From Streptomyces sp. WZ.A104 (lineage in GTDB: Bacteria > Actinomycetota > Actinomycetes > Streptomycetales > Streptomycetaceae), in assembly GCF_002382885.1 (NCBI RefSeq), contig NZ_NWVL01000001.1, forward strand, positions 164,433 through 228,432: a stretch of DNA of 64,000 nucleotides, in the 5' to 3' direction. This document shows positions 16,968-25,660 of the stretch, in pieces. Under the pieces are notes generated by a model. It had not been told where the DNA came from and did not search any database. It saw only the letters and a list, made by a program, of their open reading frames with translations. The position numbers were made by a program, and so were the translations under genes. Position 1 is the first letter of the stretch; every line of letters begins with the position of its first letter.

Positions 16968-17065
16968 GCCCCTTTGGACACCTCCCCAAGAGACGTGGTG
17001 GACAGAGGGGTTCACTTCTAGGTTCGGGCGCTCAGCCTTTTGTTTCCTCGTGGAGGGGGACCTCG

Positions 17066-17572
17066 ATGTACAAAGCAACCGGTTCGCTCGTACTGGCCGC
17101 AGTCGCCGCAGGGTCGTTGCCGCTGCTTTCGACGCCTGCCCAGGCGGCTCCGCAGGCGAAGAACCCGTACACGCACACCCGGCTGGAGCGAGTGTGGGCG
17201 CCGGGCAACTGCCTGTCGATGGGTGGCAGCAGGAAGAACAACGCGCGACTGGTCCTGGCCAAGTGCGCCAAGGCCTACAAGACGCAGAGGTGGACACTGA
17301 AGCGAGTTTCCAAGAACAAGTCGGTGTTCACCATCAAGAACGACAAGTCCGGGAAGTGCCTGGTCGTCGGCGCCAAGAGCCGTCTGGTGCAGAGCACCTG
17401 CAACTCGGCGAAGAAGAGCCACCAGTGGGCGCTCAGCGGCTCGAAGATCTACAGCAAGTCGAAGGGCAAGGTCATCGCCTCGAAGTCCACGAAGGCGGGC
17501 TCACACCCGTATCTGGAGAAGAGCAGCGGATCGAACAAGGCCCGCGGGCGCCAGGAATGGGGCCTGTCCTGA
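17066..17572 (+). CDS. Secreted ricin-type beta-trefoil-like protein
   Basis: A 168-residue exported protein. The signal peptide ends near TPAQAAPQA. The mature part shows three beta-trefoil-like repeats, each ending in a QxW-type element (QRWTL, QWALS, QEWGLS), with paired Cys (NCLSM ... LAKCAK; GKCLVV ... QSTCN). Such domains usually bind sugars. ATG at 17066 follows GGAGGGGGA. It is not fused to an enzyme, so it probably acts as a free lectin or adhesin. Confidence 0.72.
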   Translation: MYKATGSLVLAAVAAGSLPLLSTPAQAAPQAKNPYTHTRLERVWAPGNCLSMGGSRKNNARLVLAKCAKAYKTQRWTLKRVSKNKSVFTIKNDKSGKCLVVGAKSRLVQSTCNSAKKSHQWALSGSKIYSKSKGKVIASKSTKAGSHPYLEKSSGSNKARGRQEWGLS

Positions 17573-17692
17573 CGGAAATGCCCGGACGCCCCCTTTTCCG
17601 TCCGGGGCTCGGACTTCTCCCGGGTCCGGACCGGTGTATTCAGCCCCTCCCGCGTGCAGGCCATGCGGGAGGCGGTGGCATCATCGACGAGT

Positions 17693-18253
17693 GTGAAGAC
17701 GCTAAGAGCCTCAATTGCGGCGGCCCTTCTGCTCGCTGCGCTGGCGGGCTGCTCGACATCTCCGCCGCCCGCGGACGACGTCCGCAGGCCCGGGCCGCTC
17801 AAGTCCTATGCCCCCGCCGACCGGGTCGCGATGCCCGAGCTTTCCGGTGAGCGTGTGGGTGGCGATGGGCAGGTCAGCCTGAAGGGGCTGCGGGGCAAGG
17901 TCGTCGTGGTCAACGCGTGGGCGTCGTGGTGCGGCCCGTGTCGTGCGGAGGCTCCGGAACTCTCCCGGGTGCACGAGGAGTTGCAGGGCAAGGGCCTGCG
18001 GGTGGTGGGGGTCAACGCGGACGTTTCGGTCGAGGCGGCGCGCTCCTTCGAGAGGGACGCGGGGCTCGTCTATCCGAGCCTGCACGACCCGCAGGGGCGG
18101 CAGCTTCTCCGGCTGCCGAAGGGCGTCGTCAACACCACCGGCTATCCGTTCACGATCATCGTCGACCCGGAGGGGCGGATCGCGGCGGCACGGATCGGGG
18201 CGATCAGTGAAGCGGAGCTGAAGAGGCTCGTCAGGCCGCTGCTCCCGTCCTGA
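17693..18253 (+). CDS. TlpA/ResA-like thioredoxin lipoprotein
   Basis: A 186-residue membrane-anchored thioredoxin-fold protein. The lipoprotein signal ends in LAALAGC. The catalytic motif is WASWCGPCRAEAPEL, and the cis-Pro strand is TGYPFTIIVDPEG. It should reduce or shuttle disulfides outside the membrane, as in cytochrome c maturation or redox repair. GTG at 17693 is chosen because it gives a compact signal peptide. The frame is open to 17654; no well-spaced ribosome-binding site is seen, and CATCAT at 17679-17684 suggests a leaderless message. Confidence 0.82.
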   Translation: MKTLRASIAAALLLAALAGCSTSPPPADDVRRPGPLKSYAPADRVAMPELSGERVGGDGQVSLKGLRGKVVVVNAWASWCGPCRAEAPELSRVHEELQGKGLRVVGVNADVSVEAARSFERDAGLVYPSLHDPQGRQLLRLPKGVVNTTGYPFTIIVDPEGRIAAARIGAISEAELKRLVRPLLPS

Positions 18254-18343
18254 CCTGCTGCCCCCTCAGGCCGCTGCTCCCGGCCTGACTCGTCAGACCT
18301 CGCTGCCAATCCTGCCCGTCAGACCTGTCCGCCAGTCTTCCCT

Positions 18344-18398
18344 CAGGCCTCTGCCAGGCCTCTGCCAGGCCTCTGCCAGGCCTCTGTCAGGCCTGCCC
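18344..18398. repeat. 11-bp tandem repeat at the helicase 3' end
   Basis: CAGGCCTCTGC is repeated at 18344, 18355, 18366 and (with T at the end) 18377, with a partial fifth copy at 18388. The array covers the stop codon and last codons of the helicase gene. It probably grew by slippage. The rest of the 130-bp convergent gap has no clear hairpin with a T tract. Confidence 0.85.
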
Positions 18399-20870
18399 GT
18401 CAGTCCGTCCGGCCGACGGCTCCGGTGGTGCTGCTCGGAGGAGTTCGGTGAGGAGGCGTACGGCGCCGCGTTTGTGCAGGGGGTCGTTGCCGTTGCCGCA
18501 CTTGGGGGACTGGATGCAGGAGGGGCAGCCCGCCTCGCACTCGCAGGAGGCGATGGCTTCACGGGTCGCCGTCAGCCACGTACGGGCGGTGTGGAAGGCG
18601 CGCTCGGCGAACCCGGCGCCGCCCGGGTGGCCGTCGTACACGAAGACCGTCGGCAGCAGGGTGTCCGGGTGGAGCGGTACCGATACGCCGCCGATGTCCC
18701 ACCGGTCGCAGGTGGCGAAGAGGGGCAGAAGGCCGATCGAGGCGTGTTCGGCGGCGTGGAGGGCGCCGCCGAGGATCTCCGGGTTGATCCGGGCTGCGTC
18801 GAGCTGGTCCTCGGTGACGGTCCACCAGACGGCTCGGGTGCGCAGGGTCCGGGGCGGCAGGTCGAGCTTGGTCTCGCCCAGGACCTCGCCGGTGATGAGT
18901 TTGCGACGGAGGAAGGAGACGACCTGGTTGGTGACCTCGACGGAGCCGTAACAGAGCCGCCCCTGCCCCCAGGGGACTTCGGTGTCGGTCTCCAGGACGC
19001 TGATGGCCGTGGTGTCGCGGGCGACGGTGGAGTACGGCGGGTCGGCCTGCTCTACCAGGGCGACGGAGTCCTCCAGATCCAGTTTCCGGACCAGGTGGGT
19101 GCGGCCCTGGTGGAGATGGACGGCGCCCTCGTGGACGGCGGTGTGGGCGGCGGCCGCGTCGACGGTGCCCAGCAGGCGTCCGGTGCCCTCCTCGACGATC
19201 TGGACGGGGCGGCCGCCCCCGCCCCGGATGTCGGCGAGGTCGACGGCTCGTTCGCGGCGCGTCCAGTGCCAGCCCGACGCCCGCTTGCGCAGCAGCTTCG
19301 CCGCCTCCAGCTGCGGGAGCAGTTCGGGCACGGCGGGGCCGAAGAGCGCGATGTCGGTTTCGGTGAGGGGCAGTTCGGCGGCCGCCGCACACAGATGGGG
19401 GGCGAGGACGTAGGGGTTGTCCGGGTCCAGCACGGTCGACTCCACGGGCTGTTGGAACAGCGCCTCGGGGTGGTGCACCAGGTAGGTGTCCAGCGGATCG
19501 TCCCGGGCCACCAGGACGGCGAGGGCGCCCTGGCCCGAGCGGCCGGCGCGGCCCGCCTGCTGCCAGAGGGAGGCCCGGGTGCCCGGGTAGCCGGAGATGA
19601 CGACCGCGTCGAGGCCGGAGACGTCGATGCCGAGCTCCAGGGCGGTGGTGGCGGCCAGTCCGAGCAGCTCGCCGGAGTGCAGCGCCCTCTCCAGGGCCCG
19701 CCGCTCCTCGGGGAGGTAACCGCCCCGGTAGGCGGCGATCCGCTTCGGCAGCGAGCGGTCCACCTCCGCGAGGCGCTCCTTGGCGATCACCGAGATCAGT
19801 TCGGCGCCGCGCCGGGAGCGTACGAAGGCGACCGAGCGGACGCCCTGGACGGTCAGGTCGGTGAGCAGCTCGGCGGTCTCGGCCGTCGCCGTACGGCGTA
19901 CGGGGGCACCTTTCTCGCCGTGCAGGTCGGTCAGCGGGGGCTCCCAGAGGGCGAAGACCAGCTCGCCGCGCGGGGAGGCGTCGTCGGACACCTCACGGAC
20001 CGGCAGGCCTGTGAGGCGCCCTGCGGCCACCGCGGGGTCCGCCGCGGTGGCCGAGGCGAGGAGGAAGACCGGATCTGCCCCGTAGCGGGCACACAGGCGG
20101 CGCAGACGGCGCAGGACCTGGGCGACGTGCGAGCCGAAGACGCCCCGGTAGGTGTGGCACTCGTCGATCACGACGTACCGCAGGGCGCGCAGGAAGGAGG
20201 ACCAGCGGGGGTGGGAGGGCAGTATTCCGCGGTGCAGCATGTCGGGGTTGGTCAGGACGTAGTTCGCGTACTGGCGCACCCACTCGCGTTCCTCGACCGG
20301 GGTGTCGCCGTCGTAGACCGCGGGCCGGACGGCATTGCCGAGCGGAGCCGCCAGGGCTTTCACCGAGCGCCGCTGATCCGCTGCCAGGGCCTTGGTGGGG
20401 GCGAGGTACAGGGCGGTGGCGCCGCGGCCGTTCGGGGCCTCGGAGCCGTCCAGGAGGGTACTGAGGACCGGTGCGAGGTACGCGAGGGACTTCCCGGAGG
20501 CCGTGCCGGTGGCGATCACGGCGGACTCGCCGTCCAGCGCGTGCTCGGCGGCGGTCGCCTGATGCGCCCACGGATGGTCGATTCCGGCTTTTTCGATCGC
20601 CGAGATCACTTCTGGCCGGATGCGATCCGGCCAGATGGCATGGGTTCCCGATCGTGGGGGCAGGTGCTCCGTATGAGTGATGCGCGCGGCCCGGCCCGCC
20701 CCTGTGGCGAGCCGGTCGAGGATCATGGCGGGAGAGGGGCGCGAGTCCCCACTCTCGGGTGGTCGTCCGGGACGGTGATTCTTGGCCATCGGCACCGAGT
20801 GTGTCACTGGCGTGACGGACAATGGTCCCAAGGCGTCGTGCATGGCTGCTGGTAAGTGATTGAATGCCAT
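18387..20870 (-). CDS. DEAD/DEAH-box helicase with DUF1998 C-terminal region (MrfA-like)
   Basis: An 827-residue superfamily 2 helicase. Motif I is IATGTASGKSLAYL, motif II is VIDECHTYRG, motif III is LLASATAADP, and motif VI is QQAGRAGRSG. The C-terminal zinc-binding region has CECEAGCPSCIQSPKCGNGN, as in DUF1998/MrfA-type DNA-repair helicases. ATG at 20870 (MAFNHLPAAMHDALG) matches the N-terminus I remember for the S. coelicolor homologue; the frame is open further upstream. It diverges from bldG, 79 bp away. Confidence 0.88.
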   Translation of the reverse strand: MAFNHLPAAMHDALGPLSVTPVTHSVPMAKNHRPGRPPESGDSRPSPAMILDRLATGAGRAARITHTEHLPPRSGTHAIWPDRIRPEVISAIEKAGIDHPWAHQATAAEHALDGESAVIATGTASGKSLAYLAPVLSTLLDGSEAPNGRGATALYLAPTKALAADQRRSVKALAAPLGNAVRPAVYDGDTPVEEREWVRQYANYVLTNPDMLHRGILPSHPRWSSFLRALRYVVIDECHTYRGVFGSHVAQVLRRLRRLCARYGADPVFLLASATAADPAVAAGRLTGLPVREVSDDASPRGELVFALWEPPLTDLHGEKGAPVRRTATAETAELLTDLTVQGVRSVAFVRSRRGAELISVIAKERLAEVDRSLPKRIAAYRGGYLPEERRALERALHSGELLGLAATTALELGIDVSGLDAVVISGYPGTRASLWQQAGRAGRSGQGALAVLVARDDPLDTYLVHHPEALFQQPVESTVLDPDNPYVLAPHLCAAAAELPLTETDIALFGPAVPELLPQLEAAKLLRKRASGWHWTRRERAVDLADIRGGGGRPVQIVEEGTGRLLGTVDAAAAHTAVHEGAVHLHQGRTHLVRKLDLEDSVALVEQADPPYSTVARDTTAISVLETDTEVPWGQGRLCYGSVEVTNQVVSFLRRKLITGEVLGETKLDLPPRTLRTRAVWWTVTEDQLDAARINPEILGGALHAAEHASIGLLPLFATCDRWDIGGVSVPLHPDTLLPTVFVYDGHPGGAGFAERAFHTARTWLTATREAIASCECEAGCPSCIQSPKCGNGNDPLHKRGAVRLLTELLRAAPPEPSAGRTDGQA

Positions 20871-20949
20871 CGCGGCTGGCGATCCGTCCCCTGGCCTCCG
20901 TCGGGGAGACTGAGGGGCGACCGCTCGATAGCAAGGTGCTGGAGGATCC

Positions 20950-21303
20950 GTGGACCTGTCCCTGTCGACTCGCAATGTGTCCGGCCCTGGTGGCGACCGT
21001 ACGGTCGTCGAGGTCGGTGGCGAGATTGATGTGTATACCGCGCCCAAGCTGCGCGAGCAGTTGGTCGAGTTGGTGAATGACGGCAGCTACCACCTGGTTG
21101 TCGACATGGAAGGTGTCGACTTCCTCGACTCCACCGGCCTCGGCGTGCTCGTGGGTGGCTTGAAGCGTGTCCGGGCCCATGAGGGCTCGTTGCGCCTGGT
21201 CTGCAACCAGGAGCGCATTCTCAAGATCTTCCGGATCACAGGTCTGACCAAGGTGTTCCCGATTCACACCACGGTCGACGAGGCTGTCGCCGCCACCGAC
21301 TGA
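20950..21303 (+). CDS. bldG: Anti-sigma factor antagonist BldG
   Basis: A 117-residue STAS-domain protein (SpoIIAA/RsbV class) needed for aerial mycelium and antibiotic production in Streptomyces. The phosphorylation site is Ser61 in [15 protein letters not shown]. The sequence is nearly identical to S. coelicolor BldG as I remember it, with a 4-residue insertion (SGPG) near position 11. When unphosphorylated, it binds anti-sigma factors such as the product of the next gene. GTG at 20950 follows GGAGG at 4 nt. Confidence 0.95.
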   Translation: MDLSLSTRNVSGPGGDRTVVEVGGEIDVYTAPKLREQLVELVNDGSYHLVVDMEGVDFLDSTGLGVLVGGLKRVRAHEGSLRLVCNQERILKIFRITGLTKVFPIHTTVDEAVAATD

Positions 21304-21502
21304 GGTCGGAGTGGACCGGCCCCCGGGCCGGTCGGCAGGTAGCGAACAGGCCGGCAGCGGCAGCGCATGGGCCGCGACGGGCGGGCGGTCGACCTTCGGG
21401 TCGGCTGTCGGCCTTGTCGGCTTCCGGAAGAGGAGAGCAGGGGTGCCGGGCCACAAGCCCGGGGCCCCTGAGGCGTACGCCCGAACGTTCGAGGGGGATG
21501 GC

Positions 21503-21973
21503 ATGGCCACCGTTGAACTCCGCTTCAGCGCCCAGCCTGAACATGTCAGGACGGCCCGCCTGGTGGCGGCCGCCGTGGCGCGCCGGGCCGGCGTCGACGA
21601 GGCGGTGCTCGACGAGGTCAGGCTCGCCGTCGGCGAGGCGTGCAGCCGTGCCGTGGGGCTGCACCGTAGCCACGGCATCACCGAGCCGGTCAGCGTCGCG
21701 CTGACCGAGGACGAGAAGGCGTTCTCCATCGAGGTCGGGGACAGCGTTCCCGGCCCCGGCAGCGATTCCGCAACGTCCAAAGCGCGCAACGGCGCCGGTG
21801 GGTCCGGGGCGGGGCTGGACGAGCCCGATCCCGAGACCGACGCTGAGGGCGAGGACGAGATGGGCCTCGCGGTCATCAGCGGCCTCGTCGACGATGTGGA
21901 GGTCCGCTCCGGTGCGGCCGGCGGGGTGATCCGCATGAGCTGGCCGACGGCCGATGCGGTGGCGCGTCCCTGA
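21503..21973 (+). CDS. RsbW-like anti-sigma factor kinase, partner of BldG
   Basis: A 156-residue GHKL (HATPase_c) protein. The N-box is LDEVRLAVGEACSRAV and the G-box region is DEMGLAVISGLVDDVEV. A Gly/Ser/Asp/Glu-rich insertion (residues about 85-115) separates them. The gene downstream of bldG encodes its anti-sigma partner in S. coelicolor (SCO3548/ApgA); it should phosphorylate BldG at its Ser or bind a sigma factor. ATG at 21503 follows GAGGGGG. It is followed by a strong terminator, which closes the operon. Confidence 0.88.
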   Translation: MATVELRFSAQPEHVRTARLVAAAVARRAGVDEAVLDEVRLAVGEACSRAVGLHRSHGITEPVSVALTEDEKAFSIEVGDSVPGPGSDSATSKARNGAGGSGAGLDEPDPETDAEGEDEMGLAVISGLVDDVEVRSGAAGGVIRMSWPTADAVARP

Positions 21974-22028
21974 GGGCCCCGACGCCCTTTGCCCGGCGGA
22001 GACCCGCAGGCGATGTTCAGTTTTCCGA

Positions 22029-22053
22029 GGCCCTGCTGAGCAGGGCCTTTTTT
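22029..22053 (+). terminator. Rho-independent terminator after the bldG operon
   Basis: GGCCCTGC (22029-22036) and GCAGGGCC (22040-22047) form an 8-bp stem with a 3-nt loop followed by six T. This is the clearest intrinsic terminator in the window. Confidence 0.9.
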
Positions 22054-22228
22054 CTTGAGTCTCTTCGTGTAATGCGCTTGCTCCATTACTGCATTCGAGC
22101 AGGATCCCTCCGTTGATCTTTCGGCGTTGGGGGGAGAGCGATCAATTCTCTTCCTGCCCACTGTTTTGATCAGGTTCCGCTCCCTACAATCCGTCCACGT
22201 CTTGAGCGCTGAGCGTCAAGGAGGACGT

Positions 22229-24658
22229 ATGGCGGAGTTCCTCACCACCCCAATGGCAGCACTGACGCAAGAATCCGCATTTTCCGACCGACCCGTCTCC
22301 CTCGCGGCGGCGGTACTCACCGGCGACAACCGGCTGATCATCATCGTGGTGGCGGCCGTCGCCGTCGCCGCGCTGGTCGTCGCCCAACTGCTCGTACGCC
22401 AGGTCCTGGCCGCCGGTGAGGGCACCGAACGCATGAAGGAGATCGCGGCGGCGGTCCAGGAGGGCGCCAACGCCTATCTGGCCCGGCAGTTGCGCACGGT
22501 CGGCGTTTTCTCCGTCGTCGTGTTCTTCCTGTTGTTCCTGCTGCCGGCCGACAACTGGTCGCAACGTGCGGGGCGTTCGCTGTTCTTCCTGGTAGGTGCG
22601 CTTTTCTCGGCGGCGACCGGATACATCGGCATGCGGCTCGCCGTACGGAGCAATGTGCGAGTGGCCGCGGCCGCGCGGGAAGCGACTCCCGCGGAAGGCG
22701 AACCGGAAAAGGATCTCACCGCCGTCTCGCACAAAGCGATGAAGATCGCTTTCCGTACCGGTGGCGTGGTCGGAATGATCACGGTGGGGCTCGGCCTGCT
22801 CGGGGCCTCCTGCGTGGTGCTCGTCTACGCCGCCGACGCGCCCAAGGTGCTGGAGGGCTTCGGCCTCGGCGCGGCGCTGATCGCCATGTTCATGAGGGTC
22901 GGTGGCGGGATCTTCACGAAGGCCGCCGACGTGGGCGCCGACCTCGTCGGCAAGGTCGAGCAGGGCATCCCGGAGGATGACCCGCGCAACGCCGCGACCA
23001 TCGCCGACAACGTGGGCGACAACGTCGGTGACTGCGCGGGCATGGCCGCCGACCTCTTCGAGTCCTACGCCGTCACGCTCGTCGCCGCGCTCATCCTCGG
23101 GACCGCCGCGTTCGGCGACTCCGGACTCGCCTTCCCTCTGATGGTTCCGGCGATCGGTGTCGTCACCGCGATGATCGGGATCTTCGCGGTCGCCCCGCGC
23201 CGCACCGACCGCAGCGGGATGACCGCCATCAACCGAGGCTTCTTCATCTCCGCGGTGATCTCGCTCGCCCTGGTGGCCGTCGCCGCCTTCGCCTATCTGC
23301 CGTCCTCGTACGCCGAACTGGACGGGGTCACCGACGAGGCGATCACCGGGCACGGTGGCGACCCGAGGATCTTCGCCCTGGTCGCGGTCGCCATCGGCAT
23401 CGTGCTGGCCGCGCTCATCCAGCAGCTCACCGGCTACTTCACCGAGACCAACCGCCGCCCCGTCCAGGACATCGGGAAGTCCTCGCTGACCGGACCGGCC
23501 ACCGTGGTGCTCGCGGGCATCTCCATCGGCCTGGAGTCGGCCGTCTACACCGCGCTGCTGATCAGCCTCGGCGTCTACGGGGCGTTCCTGCTGGGCGGTA
23601 CGTCGATCATGCTGGCGCTCTTCGCGGTGGCCCTCGCCGGGACCGGGCTCCTCACCACCGTCGGGGTCATCGTCGCCATGGACACCTTCGGGCCGGTCTC
23701 CGACAACGCCCAGGGCATCGCCGAGATGTCCGGGGACGTCACCGGGGCCGGGGCGCAGGTGCTCACCGACCTGGACGCGGTGGGCAACACGACCAAGGCC
23801 ATCACCAAGGGCATCGCCATCGCCACCGCCGTCCTCGCGGCGGCCGCGCTCTTCGGCTCCTACCGCGACGCCATCGCCACGGCCGTCGCGGAGGTCGGGG
23901 CCGGAGCGGGCGAGCTGGGGCTGAGCCTGGACATCTCGCAGCCCAACAACCTCGTCGGCCTGGTCCTGGGCGCCGCGGTCGTCTTCCTGTTCTCCGGGCT
24001 CGCCATCAACGCGGTCTCCCGGTCCGCCGGGTCCGTGGTCTACGAGGTCCGGCGGCAGTTCCGCGAGCACCCCGGGATCATGGACTACTCGGAGAAGCCG
24101 GAGTACGGGCGCGTCGTCGACATCTGCACCCGGGACGCCCTGCGCGAGCTGGCCACGCCCGGACTGCTCGCGGTGCTGGCGCCGATCGCGGTCGGGTTCA
24201 GCCTCGGCGTCGGCGCGCTCGGCTCGTACCTCGCGGGCGCCATCGGCACCGGGACGCTGATGGCGGTGTTCCTCGCCAACTCCGGCGGCGCCTGGGACAA
24301 CGCCAAGAAGCTCGTCGAGGACGGCCACCACGGCGGCAAGGGCAGCGAGGCCCACGCCGCGACCGTCATCGGCGACACGGTCGGCGACCCGTTCAAGGAC
24401 ACGGCGGGCCCGGCGATCAACCCGCTCCTCAAGGTGATGAACCTGGTCGCCCTGCTCATCGCTCCGGCGATCGTGCAGTTCAGCTACGGAGTGGACGCGA
24501 GCCCCTGGGTGCGGGCGGTGGTGGCCGCCGTCGCCATCGTGATCATCGTCGGGGCGGTCTACGTCTCCAAGCGGCGCGGCATCGCCGTGGGCGACGGCGA
24601 GGCTCCGGGCGATGGCGGCCCCTCGGTCCCGGCCCCGGACCCCGCGGCGGCCCCGTGA
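22229..24658 (+). CDS. hppA: Membrane-bound proton-pumping inorganic pyrophosphatase
   Basis: An 809-residue integral membrane enzyme that couples PPi hydrolysis to H+ export. It has about 16 hydrophobic helices. The PPi/Mg site is DVGADLVGKVEQGIPEDDPR, with DNVGDNVGDCAGMAADLFES following; the C-terminal conserved acidic stretch is DNAKKLVEDG and GDTVGDPFKDTAGPAINPLL. The loop reads GNTTKAITKG: the Lys at this switch position marks the K+-independent subclass. ATG at 22229 follows AAGGAGGA, the strongest ribosome-binding site here. The C-terminus is Pro/Asp-rich. Confidence 0.95.
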   Translation: MAEFLTTPMAALTQESAFSDRPVSLAAAVLTGDNRLIIIVVAAVAVAALVVAQLLVRQVLAAGEGTERMKEIAAAVQEGANAYLARQLRTVGVFSVVVFFLLFLLPADNWSQRAGRSLFFLVGALFSAATGYIGMRLAVRSNVRVAAAAREATPAEGEPEKDLTAVSHKAMKIAFRTGGVVGMITVGLGLLGASCVVLVYAADAPKVLEGFGLGAALIAMFMRVGGGIFTKAADVGADLVGKVEQGIPEDDPRNAATIADNVGDNVGDCAGMAADLFESYAVTLVAALILGTAAFGDSGLAFPLMVPAIGVVTAMIGIFAVAPRRTDRSGMTAINRGFFISAVISLALVAVAAFAYLPSSYAELDGVTDEAITGHGGDPRIFALVAVAIGIVLAALIQQLTGYFTETNRRPVQDIGKSSLTGPATVVLAGISIGLESAVYTALLISLGVYGAFLLGGTSIMLALFAVALAGTGLLTTVGVIVAMDTFGPVSDNAQGIAEMSGDVTGAGAQVLTDLDAVGNTTKAITKGIAIATAVLAAAALFGSYRDAIATAVAEVGAGAGELGLSLDISQPNNLVGLVLGAAVVFLFSGLAINAVSRSAGSVVYEVRRQFREHPGIMDYSEKPEYGRVVDICTRDALRELATPGLLAVLAPIAVGFSLGVGALGSYLAGAIGTGTLMAVFLANSGGAWDNAKKLVEDGHHGGKGSEAHAATVIGDTVGDPFKDTAGPAINPLLKVMNLVALLIAPAIVQFSYGVDASPWVRAVVAAVAIVIIVGAVYVSKRRGIAVGDGEAPGDGGPSVPAPDPAAAP

Positions 24659-24680
24659 GCGGCACGGACGGGCGCGTCGG

Positions 24681-24756
24681 CCCCACGTCCGGGTGACGTG
24701 GGGTGGCGTTTGGCCGGGGCGGGGGCGGGCGGCGCAGGCGGATGCGCCGCCCGCCC
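24681..24756 (+). terminator. Two consecutive hairpins after hppA
   Basis: First hairpin: CCCCACGTC (24681-24689) with GACGTGGGG (24695-24703). Second: GGGCGGGCGGCGC (24723-24735) with GCGCCGCCCGCCC (24744-24756), a perfect 13-bp stem over 8 nt. Neither has a T tract, as is usual in Streptomyces. Confidence 0.7.
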
Positions 24757-24946
24757 CCCCGCGTGAGTCCTCGCCCGGTGCCGTACGTTCCCGATCGTGT
24801 GTCCGAATCTCGGGCCGAGTGGCGTCTCCCTCATTCTCCTTGGTGCAAATGGCTTCAAAAGCGTTCACATCGGATGCCCGTCACCCGGTTGTCGTCCCCT
24901 CGGCGTGTAAGTTCCGGGGCCGAGAGCCTTGGAAGGGACCAATCCG

Positions 24947-25579
24947 GTGAACAAGAAGCTTGCAGCCGCACTGTCCGGCGGTGCGGTACTCGTACTGACG
25001 CTGTCGGGTTGCAGCGACGACAGCGACAACAAGGTGAACGACTGGGCCAAGAAGGTCTGCGACCAGGTCCAGCCCCAGCTGCAGAAGATCGCCAACGCCA
25101 ACGCCTCCATCCAGCAGCAGACCGCGGACAACAGCAAGCCCGCCGATGTCCAGAAGACCGACTCGGCCGCCTTCCAACAGATCTCCCAGGCGTACAAGTC
25201 GCTGGGCGCGGCCGTGGACTCGGCGGGTCCGCCGCCGGTCGACGACGGCGAGACCACGCAGAAGGAGGCCGTCAAGGAGCTCAATGACTCCTCCAAGGCG
25301 TACGCCGACCTCAAGACCCAGGTCGACGCCCTCGACACCAAGGACCAGGCGAAGTTCGCCGATGGCCTGAAGGGCATCGCCGACGAGCTGAACAAGATCA
25401 GCACCAGCGGTGACCAGGCGCTGAAGAAGCTTCAGTCCGGTGAGGTCGGGGTCGCCATGTCGAAGCAGAAGGGCTGCCAGAAGCCCACGGCCTCGACCGG
25501 AGCCTCGGGCTCCGGGGCGCCCGACGCCGGCGCGGACGCGTCCCCGGAGGCCTCGGCGTCCGCGGACAAGAAGTCGTAG
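24947..25579 (+). CDS. Small secreted lipoprotein, helical
   Basis: A 210-residue lipoprotein: basic start, hydrophobic GGAVLVLTLSGC ending in a Cys at the lipobox (SGC), then a charged, Gln/Lys/Asp-rich region likely to be long helices (WAKKVCDQVQPQLQKIANAN; AYADLKTQVDALDTKDQAKF) and a low-complexity Ala/Ser/Gly tail. Found beside hppA in Streptomyces; function unknown. GTG at 24947 follows GGAAGG; TTG at 24929 would add six residues. Confidence 0.78.
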   Translation: MNKKLAAALSGGAVLVLTLSGCSDDSDNKVNDWAKKVCDQVQPQLQKIANANASIQQQTADNSKPADVQKTDSAAFQQISQAYKSLGAAVDSAGPPPVDDGETTQKEAVKELNDSSKAYADLKTQVDALDTKDQAKFADGLKGIADELNKISTSGDQALKKLQSGEVGVAMSKQKGCQKPTASTGASGSGAPDAGADASPEASASADKKS

Positions 25580-25592
25580 CCAGCGTTCCGCG

Positions 25593-25625
25593 GCGGCCCG
25601 GACACTCGATGAGCGTCCGGGCCGC
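25593..25625 (+). terminator. Terminator after the lipoprotein gene
   Basis: GGCCCGGAC (25595-25603) and GTCCGGGCC (25615-25623) form a perfect 9-bp stem with an 11-nt loop. Confidence 0.7.
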
Positions 25626-25660
25626 TGCCGTTGTCAGTGGGACCGGACACAATGGGTGGC

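Noticed and set aside
22184..24868. An 894-codon minus-strand frame opposite hppA
   Set aside because: It is a high-GC antisense shadow of a definite membrane pyrophosphatase and has Asp/Gly/His-rich composition with no domain.
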